From positions 105,124 through 169,123 of the forward strand of contig JAJPKE010000036.1 of NCBI GenBank assembly GCA_021323855.1: a stretch of 64,000 nucleotides of DNA, written 5' to 3'. The notes beneath the pieces were generated by a model. That model was not told where the DNA came from. It ran no database searches and saw only the letters and a list, made by a program, of their open reading frames with translations. Positions within the stretch are counted from its first letter, which is position 1. Each line of letters opens with the position of its first letter. Shown here piece by piece: positions 16,678 through 25,452 of this stretch. Position numbers and translations under genes: made by a program. The DNA is from Chloroflexota bacterium. Lineage in GTDB: Bacteria; Chloroflexota; Ktedonobacteria; Ktedonobacterales; JADMIN01.

Positions 16678-16717
16678 TTGACTGAACATTCAATACACAT
16701 TCTGAACGTTCAGTCAA
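16678..16717. promoter_or_regulatory. Paired TetR-type operators upstream of livF
   Basis: TTGACTGAAC (16678-16687) and GTTCAGTCAA (16708-16717) form perfect 10-base outer arms. Each half also contains its own small dyad, TGAACATTCA (16683-16692) and TGAACGTTCA (16703-16712), centred exactly 20 bases (two helical turns) apart. This resembles FadR-type TetR sites. It lies 181 bases upstream of the livF start. Confidence 0.65.
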
Positions 16718-16757
16718 GGGCATGCAAGAAAAAGGATGAGTGATAGCATGTCTGGAC

Positions 16758-16775
16758 GCAGACATTCCTGTCTGC
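16758..16775. repeat. Family-2 dispersed palindrome (GCAGACATTCCTGTCTGC)
   Basis: A perfect 7-base-arm palindrome around TTCC, matching copies at 4907, 39995, 51189 and 55179. It lies between the livF operators and the end of the upstream TetR gene. Confidence 0.75.
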
Positions 16776-16846
16776 GCCACCAGAGCGCCGCACGGTGGGG
16801 GAGGCAGGCCAAAGAGGAAACTGTGATAATCGAGAGTCGGGAGAAA

Positions 16847-17554
16847 TTATACTTGTTGTAGTTCTTCAGCAGGAGCCTGACGGACGCAATAATCGCCGAT
16901 GCCGTGTTCGAGGAGAGCGAAAGCGCGCTCGGCTGCGAGCCGCAGATCGGGGGCGATGCTCTCGGCGCGCTCGCCGGCCAGCAGGCGCTTGTGTCCCTCC
17001 ACATGCAGCGTCCGATACACGCTATAGAACATGCCAGCGACGATGCGCGGCGTCAGGTCGTCCGGCGCGGCGTGTGTCTCGGCGGCCAGCGTTCGCGCCA
17101 GGGCGGCCTCACTGCGCTCACCGATCTCGCGTTCACGCGCACGCAGCGCCGGACTATTCTGAATCACGCGCTCGAAGGCAAGCATATGTTGATCGAGACC
17201 GGAATAGGGGTCGTGCCGCGCCAGCGATTCCAGATAGGCGCGCCACAACGCCGTCAGCGCCGATTCACCTGGCGCACGCTGCCGCACGATCTGGCTCCAA
17301 TGTTCCTCAACTTCTAGCTGCCGGTCGAAGAACAAATCCTCTTTGGTGGGAAAATAGTTAAAGACGGTATTCACCGAGACATCGGCGGCGCGCGCCACCT
17401 CGGCAACTGTCACTGCGTCGAAGCCGCGTTCGAGGAAGAGCATCAGCGCAGCGTCGGCGATCATCAGGCGTGTGCGCCGCTTTTTGCGTTCGCGCAGCCC
17501 CAATTCCGCATCATCAAGATTGCCAAAACCGCTACTATTCTCGCCGCCCGCCAT
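16847..17554 (-). CDS. TetR family transcriptional regulator
   Basis: A 235-residue TetR protein. The HTH is at residues ~28-70 (IADAALMLFLERGFDAVTVAEVARAADVSVNTVFNYFPTKEDLF), followed by a helical ligand domain with GLDQHMLAFERVIQNSPALRAREREIGERSEAALARTL, a composition seen in TetR proteins of actinobacterial and chloroflexotal genomes. The ATG at 17554 with GAGGTGG upstream is preferred over GTG codons just before it. It is upstream of and co-oriented with livFGHMK, separated by the double operator. Regulator of the importer is the simplest reading. Confidence 0.87.
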   Translation of the reverse strand: MAGGENSSGFGNLDDAELGLRERKKRRTRLMIADAALMLFLERGFDAVTVAEVARAADVSVNTVFNYFPTKEDLFFDRQLEVEEHWSQIVRQRAPGESALTALWRAYLESLARHDPYSGLDQHMLAFERVIQNSPALRAREREIGERSEAALARTLAAETHAAPDDLTPRIVAGMFYSVYRTLHVEGHKRLLAGERAESIAPDLRLAAERAFALLEHGIGDYCVRQAPAEELQQV

Positions 17555-17651
17555 CTTCACCACCTCGCATCGAAGCCTACCAGAAATATGCTCCTGTTTG
17601 GATTATAGATGAATCAACGACATATTTCCATCGAATAGGAAATTGGTGTCA

Positions 17652-17680
17652 TTGCAAATATGTGATAAACACATTATAAT
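17652..17680 (+). promoter_or_regulatory. Sigma-70-type promoter
   Basis: TTGCAA (17652-17657), 17 bases, TATAAT (17675-17680) in an AT-rich patch. It points toward the gene at 17883, 200 bases away, and lies just upstream of the TetR gene on the other strand. Confidence 0.55.
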
Positions 17681-17797
17681 GGTTTTCGCGGCGGAAGGCG
17701 AACCTGAAAACAGCTCGCTCACGAGGGGCGAGTAAGTCGAGAAAGGCGGAAACGATGTGAGAAACGCGACTAGCCAGCCCATCTAGCGAGTCAGCTC

Positions 17798-17826
17798 TTG
17801 ACAACTAACGTGATTTACGTTAGTAT
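17798..17826 (+). promoter_or_regulatory. Promoter with embedded operator before the 17883 gene
   Basis: TTGACA (17798-17803), 17 bases, TAGTAT (17821-17826). Between and overlapping the -10 is a perfect dyad, ACTAACGT (17804-17811), five bases, ACGTTAGT (17817-17824). A repressor bound here would block RNA polymerase directly. The element is 57 bases upstream of the start codon. Confidence 0.7.
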
Positions 17827-17882
17827 TGGCGCGTCATCACTTTAATCTTTTTGATCATCTGCTTCTGGAGGGTTGATCGCTT

Positions 17883-18440
17883 ATGGCGCTCTTTACAGAT
17901 GCCGTCATCGCTGATGTTGCGCAGCGCATCTGGCGACGCTATCAGACGTTGGGCAAGGCGCTAGGCATGGTTATACCTGTTGCGAGCGCTGAGGTGCTGC
18001 CGGAAACGAGCGAACTGGTGCGGCGCATGCGCCTGCTGATCTCGGTGGCAAACGGCGAACATGCACGCGCGTCAACGTCTGAAGAGTTGCTGATGCAGAT
18101 AGAGGAAGCCCGGCGCTGGGTCGTTGGTCTGCTCTTTGGCAATGTCTGGGGTGCGCTGACGCCGATCCCCGATGACTTCTGGCGCACCGATATCGGCGTG
18201 CTGATTTCGCGGGTGGGTTGGTGGCTCGCCGCCGATGAACTCATCACAATTAGCAATGCGGCGGCGCTGGCCTTCGGCGAGAACACGCAGGCCAACCGCA
18301 TGCGTATCGCTCGCGCCATCGAGAACGGCACGCTGGAGTGGTACCTTGATCCATCCGTGGCCAATCCGCAGCAGAATCGTCGCGTCCTGCGGCCCCAGGT
18401 GGAGCGACTGCGCGAGATTATCCGCTGGCCGCCGGAGTAA
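17883..18440 (+). CDS. Hypothetical protein with C-terminal excisionase-like helix-turn-helix
   Basis: A 185-residue protein I do not recognise as a whole. Residues ~1-115 are helical and hydrophobic-rich without clear membrane segments. Residues ~118-183 (ADELITISNAAALAFG, then RMRIARAIENGTLEWYLD and NRRVLRPQVERLREI) follow the pattern of excisionase/MerR-like DNA-binding domains, in which a helix pair is followed by a short wing and an R-x-V-E-R end. GGAGGG precedes the ATG. It has its own operator-bearing promoter and may be autoregulated; no gene shares its transcript before the MarR gene, which has its own promoter. Confidence 0.6.
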   Translation: MALFTDAVIADVAQRIWRRYQTLGKALGMVIPVASAEVLPETSELVRRMRLLISVANGEHARASTSEELLMQIEEARRWVVGLLFGNVWGALTPIPDDFWRTDIGVLISRVGWWLAADELITISNAAALAFGENTQANRMRIARAIENGTLEWYLDPSVANPQQNRRVLRPQVERLREIIRWPPE

Positions 18441-18558
18441 TGTCAGTGATGCCTATGCCGCCAAAAAGTCCCCTGGCGCTCTGTCGCCACTTGACAATGC
18501 GCTATGACGCGATATATCTTATTCTCACAATGCAGTGACAACGATACGTCGCCATCCC

Positions 18559-18614
18559 TTGACAGCGCCGCCTCCGATCCGCTAGAATAGTTTCGTTAGT
18601 TAATAAATTAGTTA
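18559..18614 (+). promoter_or_regulatory. Promoter and MarR-type operator for the marR-ABC exporter operon
   Basis: TTGACA (18559-18564), 18 bases, TAGAAT (18583-18588). Directly after the -10 come two TTAGTTA direct repeats at 18596-18602 and 18608-18614, 12 bases apart, within AT-rich sequence. The position over the transcription start suits autorepression by the MarR protein encoded next. Confidence 0.65.
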
Positions 18615-18663
18615 CTTAAGCAAGAAATGCCTTGCTCCCAGTTTTCAGTGAAGGAGTCCCAAC

Positions 18664-19167
18664 ATGGATTGGGAATGGCGCGCCGATCCGATGGCACAGA
18701 AGCTCTGGCAGGCGTTCACGCAGTTTGGCCGCGCTCAATGGCACCAACGGCCAGTCGCGGGCTGCACGCCCGGCGAAGTGCGACTGCTGATCTGCATCCG
18801 CCGCTGCGCCAAATCGGGGCCGGATGCCACCAAAGTGTCAGACCTCAGCAAATTGCTCCATATCACCGCGCCCGCCGTGACACAGATGCTCAATAGCCTC
18901 GAAGCCAACGGGCTGGTGGAGCGCCAGAACGATCCCAGCGACCGGCGCTCTGTCCTCCTCACGCTGACGGAGAAAGGCGAGGCGGTCACACAACAGGCGA
19001 CCGATATGGTTGCCGCAGCGTTTCAGGGGTTGGTGGACTACCTGGGCAAAGAAAGAAGCCACGAGTTGGTTGAGTTATTGCAGAGCGCCAGCCACTATTT
19101 CAACGAAAGAGCAGCCAATGCTCAGCAAACATTCGAGCTACAATGGAGCGGAGTCACCGAGGCATGA
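18664..19167 (+). CDS. MarR family transcriptional repressor
   Basis: A 167-residue regulator with the MarR winged helix at residues ~55-110: VSDLSKLLHITAPAVTQMLNSLEANGLVERQNDPSDRRSVLLTLTEKG, including the DxR wing. AAGGAG lies 7 bases before the ATG. Its stop codon overlaps the next start (ATGA at 19164), so it is the first gene of an operon with the ABC exporter pair. In this arrangement MarR proteins usually repress the exporter until a drug or fatty-acid-like ligand binds; the operator-like repeats at 18596-18614 fit. Confidence 0.92.
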   Translation: MDWEWRADPMAQKLWQAFTQFGRAQWHQRPVAGCTPGEVRLLICIRRCAKSGPDATKVSDLSKLLHITAPAVTQMLNSLEANGLVERQNDPSDRRSVLLTLTEKGEAVTQQATDMVAAAFQGLVDYLGKERSHELVELLQSASHYFNERAANAQQTFELQWSGVTEA

Positions 19168-20891
19168 TTAGATTACTGCGGTTCTTGAAACCCTTCCGAG
19201 GATTCCTGGCGATTGTGGTATTCCTGGTGTTCCTGCAATCGCTCGCCAACCTCTATCTGCCCACATTGCTGGCGGATATCGTAGACAAGGGCATCGTCAC
19301 AGGTGACACCAACTATATCATGCGTGTCGGCGGCATCATGTTGCTGGTGACGCTGGGTGGCACCATCGCCGCCGTTATCTCCAGCTTCTTCTCCGCCAGA
19401 ATTGCGATGGGCTTCGGCAAAATCGTGCGCGGCAAGCTCTTCTCGCAGGTCGAGAACTTCTCGCTGCACGAGTTTGATACCGTCAGCACGGCCTCGCTGA
19501 TTACACGCACCACCAATGACACAACCCAGGTGCAGCAGGTACTTGTCATCATCTTGCAGATGATGCTTTCCGCGCCGATGATGTGCATTGGCGGCATCAT
19601 CCTCGCCATCGGCCAGGATGCCACCCTCTCCTGGGTGCTGGTTGGTGTCATTCCGGTGCTGCTGCTGGCTATCTTCATCATCATGCGCGCGGCGATTCCG
19701 CTCTTCCAGGTCATGCAGAAGAAACTGGACAAGTTGAATCTGGTGCTGGATGAAGGGCTGACCGGCGTGCGTGTCGTGCGCGCCTTTGATCGCGACGAGT
19801 ATGAAAAACGACGCTTCGATGAAGCAAACGTGGACCTGACCACGGTCGCCATTAAAGTCAACCGTATCGTTGCAGTGATGATGCCGATGATGATGCTGGT
19901 GCTGAATGTCGCCAGCGTCGCTATCCTCTGGTTCGGCAGCATCCGCATCAGCAACGGTGATATGCAGGTCGGCGCGTTGATCGCGTTCTTGCAATACGCC
20001 ATGTTCATCCTCTTCTCGCTGCTGATGCTCTCGATGATGTTCATCATGCTGCCGCGCGCCGCTGCCTCCGCCACGCGCATCAACGCCGTGCTGGATATGC
20101 AGCCAGAGATTGTGGATGCCGAGCAGGTGAAAGAAGCCACCGCACAGCGTGGCTATGTCGAGTTCGATGATGTGACGTTCAGCTATCCTGGCGCCGAGGA
20201 GCCAGCCATCTCCAATATCTCGTTCAAGACACGCCCCGGCGAAGTGACGGCGATCATCGGCGGCACCGGCTCCGGCAAGTCCACTCTCATCAGCCTGATT
20301 CCACGTTTCTACGACATTGATAGCGGCTCCCTCCGCATTGACGGCGTGGATGTGCGCGAGATGAGCCAGGAGCATCTGCGCAGCAAGATTGGCTTCGTGC
20401 CACAGAAAGCGGTGCTGTTCTCCGGGACAATTGCCGAAAACATTCGCTATGGCAAAGAGGAAGCCACCGATGAAGAGATTCAGCACGCGGCCTCCGTCGC
20501 GCAGGCCACCGAATTCATCAGTGGTATGCAGGACGGCTTCGACAGCGTGATCGCTCAGGGCGGCACCAATGTCTCCGGCGGCCAGAAGCAGCGCCTTTCG
20601 ATTGCGCGCGCGCTGGTACGCCGGCCAGAAATCTATATCTTCGACGATAGTTTCTCGGCGCTGGACTTCAAGACAGACGCCAGATTGCGCGCGGCGCTCA
20701 AGAACGAAATCGCCGACGCGACGGTTTTCATCGTGGCCCAGCGGGTCAGCACAGTGATGGACGCCGACCAGATTATCGTCCTCGATGAAGGGCGGATCGC
20801 GGGCATCGGCAAGCACCGTGACCTGCTGGAGAGCTGCGAGGTCTACCGCGAAATCGTCTTCTCGCAGTTGGCGATGGAGGAAATTGCATGA
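19164..20891 (+). CDS. Heterodimeric ABC exporter subunit A (degenerate ATP site)
   Basis: A 575-residue half-transporter: six membrane helices in residues ~1-310, then the ATPase with Walker A GGTGSGKST (~residue 367), signature NVSGGQKQRLSIARAL and Walker B IYIFDDSFSALD (~residue 494). The catalytic Glu after Walker B is Asp, as in the non-consensus subunit of TM287/288- and BmrCD-type heterodimers. The start at 19164 overlaps the marR stop by 4 bases; an ATG at 19143 is the alternative. It overlaps its partner by 4 bases too. Probable drug or lipid exporter. Confidence 0.92.
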   Translation: MIRLLRFLKPFRGFLAIVVFLVFLQSLANLYLPTLLADIVDKGIVTGDTNYIMRVGGIMLLVTLGGTIAAVISSFFSARIAMGFGKIVRGKLFSQVENFSLHEFDTVSTASLITRTTNDTTQVQQVLVIILQMMLSAPMMCIGGIILAIGQDATLSWVLVGVIPVLLLAIFIIMRAAIPLFQVMQKKLDKLNLVLDEGLTGVRVVRAFDRDEYEKRRFDEANVDLTTVAIKVNRIVAVMMPMMMLVLNVASVAILWFGSIRISNGDMQVGALIAFLQYAMFILFSLLMLSMMFIMLPRAAASATRINAVLDMQPEIVDAEQVKEATAQRGYVEFDDVTFSYPGAEEPAISNISFKTRPGEVTAIIGGTGSGKSTLISLIPRFYDIDSGSLRIDGVDVREMSQEHLRSKIGFVPQKAVLFSGTIAENIRYGKEEATDEEIQHAASVAQATEFISGMQDGFDSVIAQGGTNVSGGQKQRLSIARALVRRPEIYIFDDSFSALDFKTDARLRAALKNEIADATVFIVAQRVSTVMDADQIIVLDEGRIAGIGKHRDLLESCEVYREIVFSQLAMEEIA

Positions 20892-22786
20892 GCGAAGAGC
20901 GCACTCGCTTGCAACAACAACAGCAACAACGCCGTGGGCCGATGGGCGGCGGTGGCCCGATGGGCATGAGCCTGGGCATGCCGGTGCAGAAGGCCAAAGA
21001 CTTCAAGGGCACGCTCTTCCGGCTGCTCCGCTATTTCGCGCCGATGAAGGTGCGCCTGGGCGTCATCCTGGCGGCGGCGATCATCAGCACGATCTTCACC
21101 ATCGTTGGCCCGAAGATCATGGGTCTGGTGACGACCAAACTCTTCGAGGACCTGCTGATGATGTTCCATCATGTGCCCGGCGCAAAGGTGGACTTCAATT
21201 ATATCGGCCATGTGCTGCTCATCCTGCTGGGGTTGTATGTCCTCAGTTCCATCTTCATGTATGTGCAGCAGTACATCATGGCGGGCGTGGCGCAGACGAC
21301 TGTCTACACCATGCGCAAGCAGATCGAAGACAAGCTGACGCGCCTGCCGCTACGCTACTTCGACGAGCGCACGCATGGTGAAATCCTCAGCCGCGCCGTC
21401 AACGACATGGATAACATCAGCACCACCTTGCAGCAAAGCCTGACGCAGTTGATTACCTCAGCCGTCACGCTGATCGGCGTGGTGGTGATGATGCTGACCA
21501 TCAGCCCGCTGCTCTCGCTGGTCGTCCTCATCACCTTCCCGCTCAGTCTGGTGGTGACGATGGGCGTTGCCAAGCGTTCGCAACGCTATTTCCGTGACCA
21601 GCAGCGCGCGCTGGGCGAACTCAACGGCCATGTGGAGGAGATGTACACCGGCCACAAGATCGTCAAGGCGTTCGGCCACGAGCGGACCGCCCTGACCACC
21701 TTCGACGGCCTGAACGACAAGCTCTACAACGCTGCCTGGCGGGCGCAGTTCGTCTCCGGCATCATCATGCCGCTGATGAACTTCATCGGCAACATCGGCT
21801 ATGTCTTCGTCAGCGTCATCGGTGGTGTGATGGTGACGAAGCGCGCGATTGAAATTGGCGACGTGCAGGCGTTCATCCAATACGCCCGCCAGTTCACCAT
21901 GCCGATCACGCAGCTTGCCAACATCGCCAACGTCATCCAGTCTACGATGGCCTCGGCGGAGCGCGTCTTTGAACTGCTGGACGCACCGGAAGAAGAGCCA
22001 GATGCGGCAGACGCCAAAGTCATTGCGGAGCCGCAGGGCATCGTGCAGTTCGAGCATGTCAAGTTCGGCTACAAGGCAGATGCGCCGCTGATCGAAGACA
22101 TGAACATTGACGTGAAATCCGGCCAGACGATAGCGATTGTCGGACCCACCGGCGCTGGCAAGACCACGCTGGTCAACCTGTTGATGCGTTTCTATGAAAT
22201 CAACGGTGGGCAGATCCGCGTTGACGGCACAAACATCACCGATATCAAGCGCGGCAACCTGCGCAGGCTCTTCGGCATGGTGCTGCAAGACACCTGGCTC
22301 TTCAACGGCACGATTCGTGACAACATCGCCTATGGCCGTGAAGGCGCGACGGAGGCCGAGATTGTGCAGGCGGCGAAGGCTGCCCACGCCGATCACTTCA
22401 TCCGCACGCTGCCGGAGGGCTACGATACGGTGCTGAACCAGGAGGCGACCAATCTCTCGCAGGGGCAGAAACAACTGCTGACGATTGCCCGCGCCGTGCT
22501 GGCGGACCCGGCGATCCTGACTCTGGACGAGGCGACGAGCAGCGTGGATACGCGCACCGAAGTGTTGATCCAGAAAGCGATGAGCGAGTTGATGCGCGGA
22601 CGCACCAGCTTTGTCATTGCGCACCGCCTCTCCACTATCCGCGACGCCGACCTGATTCTGGTGATGAACCACGGCAGCATCGTGGAGCAGGGCACGCACG
22701 AGCAACTGCTGGCGCAGAACGGCTTCTACGCCGATCTCTACAACAGCCAGTTCGCTGGCGCGGCCCTGGAAGAAGCGGCTGTCTAA
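20888..22786 (+). CDS. Heterodimeric ABC exporter subunit B (consensus ATP site)
   Basis: A 632-residue half-transporter that pairs with the preceding gene. It begins with a Gln-run and a Gly/Met-rich stretch (residues ~8-33), then six membrane helices to ~355, Walker A GPTGAGKTT (~420), signature NLSQGQKQLLTIARAV and canonical Walker B LTLDEATSSVD. The catalytic Glu here complements the Asp of subunit A, giving one active and one degenerate site. The signature reads LSQGQ, as in TM288-like subunits. Third and last gene of the MarR operon. Confidence 0.93.
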   Translation: MSEERTRLQQQQQQRRGPMGGGGPMGMSLGMPVQKAKDFKGTLFRLLRYFAPMKVRLGVILAAAIISTIFTIVGPKIMGLVTTKLFEDLLMMFHHVPGAKVDFNYIGHVLLILLGLYVLSSIFMYVQQYIMAGVAQTTVYTMRKQIEDKLTRLPLRYFDERTHGEILSRAVNDMDNISTTLQQSLTQLITSAVTLIGVVVMMLTISPLLSLVVLITFPLSLVVTMGVAKRSQRYFRDQQRALGELNGHVEEMYTGHKIVKAFGHERTALTTFDGLNDKLYNAAWRAQFVSGIIMPLMNFIGNIGYVFVSVIGGVMVTKRAIEIGDVQAFIQYARQFTMPITQLANIANVIQSTMASAERVFELLDAPEEEPDAADAKVIAEPQGIVQFEHVKFGYKADAPLIEDMNIDVKSGQTIAIVGPTGAGKTTLVNLLMRFYEINGGQIRVDGTNITDIKRGNLRRLFGMVLQDTWLFNGTIRDNIAYGREGATEAEIVQAAKAAHADHFIRTLPEGYDTVLNQEATNLSQGQKQLLTIARAVLADPAILTLDEATSSVDTRTEVLIQKAMSELMRGRTSFVIAHRLSTIRDADLILVMNHGSIVEQGTHEQLLAQNGFYADLYNSQFAGAALEEAAV

Positions 22787-22802
22787 CGTCTAACCGCTCA
22801 CT

Positions 22803-23240
22803 CTACTCCTGGTTTCTCTCCTGCTGTGGCGAGGGAGGAGCCAGGAGCTTTTCATGCCGTCTCATGCGCCACCAATTGCGCCAGGCGGCGACCTGAGCCG
22901 AAAAAAGAAGGATTACTGAAAGAACGGCAAGAGAGGTAAGTTGTCCGGAGTGTGCCAGCCGATATAGTGTTATCCCCGATAATAGCACTGCAAGCAAGCT
23001 AATCAGCGCTATTTCAACTGTTCTTCGCCTGGTGCTGGGCATGCGGGTTGGTTGACGAGTTGATTGATAGCAAAGTGTCATGGGATACCACAACCGTCCT
23101 CTTGGCCTACGCGCCGCTTCCAGGTGCCAGATAGCCGATGGCGTAGTCCAAGTCACGATCAGATTGAGCGGCCCTGGTCCATGCACTACGTCTAAACGCC
23201 AACGCTTAGGCTTGGGCAGTTGCGGTTGATCGGCAGACAT
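22803..23240 (-). CDS. Small membrane protein, hypothetical
   Basis: A 145-residue protein of unknown function. The N-terminal half is Trp/Pro/Arg-rich and soluble; two hydrophobic segments lie at ~73-90 and ~98-115, followed by a basic tail. AGGAGG is 7 bases before the ATG and overlaps the stop of the upstream gene, so the two are co-transcribed. It converges on the ABC exporter operon with 16 bases between. Confidence 0.65.
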   Translation of the reverse strand: MSADQPQLPKPKRWRLDVVHGPGPLNLIVTWTTPSAIWHLEAARRPRGRLWYPMTLCYQSTRQPTRMPSTRRRTVEIALISLLAVLLSGITLYRLAHSGQLTSLAVLSVILLFSAQVAAWRNWWRMRRHEKLLAPPSPQQERNQE

Positions 23241-23252
23241 AGAGCACCCTCC

Positions 23253-23783
23253 TTACGCGCGTCGCTGCATCAGGCGTGCGAAGGCCATGCCTGCGAGCGT
23301 GCCGAGCAGGCCACAGAAGGCGCCGGCAAGCATATAGAGGAAGCCGGAGAGCGTTGCATTGAGCAACAGAAACATGAAACCAAAGGCAGGCGAATCTATG
23401 CGCTGCGCCGCCGCATTGAGAACGGGAATGGCTTGGGCAATCATGCGGCCTGCGCCGCAGAGGAATCCGCCGATAGCGCCAGCCAGCGCCCCTGCCATCA
23501 GCGTTCTGGTATACTTCCAGCAGAGCATGCCAGCGGCGAAGAACAGCGCCATTGGCGGAAGCATAGCCAGCATCATTGGCAGATGGACGGAGAAGAGAGA
23601 GGGATTGCCAGGAAACCAGCCGGTGAGCAGGATAATGAGAAAGACGGCAATGACGCCTGTGACGATGCCTACGGGTATTGGCAGCAGGCTGGGGTCCTGT
23701 AGCGATGGTGGAGTTGGTCCGGTATTCTGTGTGATGCCCTTCGCCACGTTCCGTGTTCTCTTTCCGCCCGTCTGATTCACCAC
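23253..23783 (-). CDS. Four-helix membrane protein, hypothetical
   Basis: A 176-residue protein with a polar N-terminus of ~30 residues and about four hydrophobic segments (starting LPIPVGIVTGVIAVFLIILL, then LPMMLAMLPPMALFFAAGML, AGALAGAIGGFLCGAG and FGFMFLLLNATLSGFLYMLAGAFCG), small-residue-rich as in packed helical bundles. The start is uncertain: GTG codons at 23783 and just after have no good Shine-Dalgarno. It is upstream of the 145-residue membrane protein and likely forms a two-gene unit with it. Function unknown. Confidence 0.6.
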   Translation of the reverse strand: MVNQTGGKRTRNVAKGITQNTGPTPPSLQDPSLLPIPVGIVTGVIAVFLIILLTGWFPGNPSLFSVHLPMMLAMLPPMALFFAAGMLCWKYTRTLMAGALAGAIGGFLCGAGRMIAQAIPVLNAAAQRIDSPAFGFMFLLLNATLSGFLYMLAGAFCGLLGTLAGMAFARLMQRRA

Positions 23784-23934
23784 CCACAGCAGACGACATA
23801 TCCGGTGATAGGTATTTGTCCCTATTCCTCACATGGCAGTATAACAGATGCCAGAATCACGCGAGTACCGAATAGCCGTATATGCTTGCGTATATGAGCG
23901 GCGACTGATCTGATGACAGAGATGAGGTGACGCA

Positions 23935-24681
23935 ATGGCAGGGAAAATCGCAGGCGAAGTGGTGATTGTGACGGGCGCAAGTTCCGGCATCGGCGCGGCG
24001 ACCGTGCAGGAGCTGGCGAAACGGGGCGCGCGGCTGGTGCTGGCGGCGCGGCGGGCGGATGAACTGACACAGATGGTGGAGGGCATTACTGGCAACGGCG
24101 GCGAGGCGCTGGCCGTGCCCACCGATGTCAGCGATCAGGCGCAGCTCGCGCAACTGGTGGAGCGCGCACAGGCGGCCTACGGGCGGATTGATGCGCTGGT
24201 CAACAATGCAGGCATTGGCAGCGGTAAAGCGCTGGCGCAGGCCGACATCGCCACGATACAGCGCACGCTGGATGTCAATCTGGTTGCGCCGATTCTGCTG
24301 ACACGGCTGGTGCTGCCGGGGATGCTGGAGCGCAAGCATGGCCGCATCATCTCGGTGGCGTCGGTGGCTGCGCATGTCGCCACCGAGCCGATGTATTCAG
24401 CAACCAAGTTCGGCGTGCGCGGGTTCACCGTCTCGCTCAATCGCCAACTGCGCGGTAGTGGCGTCACCGCCTCCGTCGTTTCGCCGGGCTATATTCGCAC
24501 GCCGCTAACTGCGGGCAGAACGATGCGCATGCCGGGACCGGAGATCATCGCCCGCGCCATCGCCAGCCTGATCGAGCGTCCGCGCCGCGAGGTGATTGCC
24601 CCCGGCTACTACCGCCTGCCCATCTGGGCCGAGGAGATCGTTCCCTGGCTGCTGGACCGCGCGTTGCCTCGCAACAGGTGA
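23935..24681 (+). CDS. Short-chain dehydrogenase/reductase
   Basis: A 248-residue classical SDR oxidoreductase. The Rossmann motif TGASSGIGAATV (residue ~13), the NNAG motif (~89), and the catalytic Ser-Tyr-Lys (SVASVAAH...MYSATKFG, Tyr ~153, Lys ~157) are all present. An AARR after the second strand favours NADP(H). The C-terminus ends in LPIWAEEIVPWLLDRAL, typical of short fungal- and actinobacterial-like SDRs of unknown substrate. GAGGTGA lies 6 bases upstream of the ATG. Monocistronic. Confidence 0.92.
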   Translation: MAGKIAGEVVIVTGASSGIGAATVQELAKRGARLVLAARRADELTQMVEGITGNGGEALAVPTDVSDQAQLAQLVERAQAAYGRIDALVNNAGIGSGKALAQADIATIQRTLDVNLVAPILLTRLVLPGMLERKHGRIISVASVAAHVATEPMYSATKFGVRGFTVSLNRQLRGSGVTASVVSPGYIRTPLTAGRTMRMPGPEIIARAIASLIERPRREVIAPGYYRLPIWAEEIVPWLLDRALPRNR

Positions 24682-24786
24682 GGCGGTTGCTATCGCTTCC
24701 GGCTCCGCATATCTACGCGCATGTTGGTGATTGGCCTGGCAACAGGGCAGTCTCTTGGCCCTGTGCGTCGTGCCAATATCGCCCTA

Positions 24787-24810
24787 TGGTATCTCTGGTA
24801 TCTCTGGTAT
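24787..24810. repeat. 9-base tandem repeat in intergenic DNA
   Basis: TGGTATCTC twice, then TGGTAT: 2.7 copies of a 9-base unit, 76 bases before the next start codon. The same unit length recurs inside coding regions at 33261, 46649 and 54529. Confidence 0.7.
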
Positions 24811-24885
24811 GGAGTGTAGACGCGCATAGTCGCGTCTCTCCGAAATGAAGCACCACGGACTTGATGAGAGAGGAAAGACAACACG

Positions 24886-25362
24886 ATGAGCAACCTGGAA
24901 CCCCGGCTGGAATACGCAAAAGTTGCCCCTGGCGCGTATCGCGCGATGGCTGGAATGGAAGGCCATATTCGCAACTGCGGTCTGGAACAATCGCTGATCG
25001 AACTGGTGAAACTACGCGCCTCGCAGATCAACGGCTGTGGCTATTGCATTGACATGCACACTAAAGACGCCCGCGCCGAAGGCGAAACCGAGCAGCGCCT
25101 CTATGGATTGGTCGCCTGGGAGGAAGCGCCGTATTACACGGACCGCGAACGCGCCGCGCTGCTCTGGACTGAGGCACTGACGCTGATCGCCAAAGACCAC
25201 GCGCCGGACGCCGTGTATGAGCAGGTGCGGCAACACTTCAGCGAGGAAGAACTGGTGAATCTGACGGCGGTGATCGTCACCATCAACGGCTGGAATCGCT
25301 TCGCTATCGGCTTCCGCACGGTTCCCGGCAGCTATCAGCGCCGCGACGCTGCATCACGCTAA
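24886..25362 (+). CDS. Carboxymuconolactone decarboxylase / AhpD-like protein
   Basis: A 158-residue all-helical protein of the CMD family. The motif INGCGYCIDMHTKDAR (residues ~48-63) holds the CxxC and the following His that in AhpD-type proteins form a disulphide-based peroxidase site; the flanking LIELVKLRASQ and RERAALLWTEALTLIA helices fit. Such proteins often supply reducing equivalents or act as small alkylhydroperoxidases. GAGAGGA precedes the ATG. No obvious operon partner. Confidence 0.9.
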   Translation: MSNLEPRLEYAKVAPGAYRAMAGMEGHIRNCGLEQSLIELVKLRASQINGCGYCIDMHTKDARAEGETEQRLYGLVAWEEAPYYTDRERAALLWTEALTLIAKDHAPDAVYEQVRQHFSEEELVNLTAVIVTINGWNRFAIGFRTVPGSYQRRDAASR

Positions 25363-25452
25363 CCAAGCTAACTCGTTGCCACAGACGCATGGCCCACCAT
25401 CTCAGGTATTAGGAAGGTGGGCCATGTTGCGTGTCTGCAATACGTCAGTTTG

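Noticed and set aside
19173..20816. 547-residue open frame on the minus strand
   Set aside because: It is antisense to the ABC exporter subunit A, whose motifs are unmistakable; the His-rich translation is typical of a shadow frame.
21458..22705. 415-residue minus-strand frame
   Set aside because: Antisense to ABC exporter subunit B; His/Arg-rich shadow.
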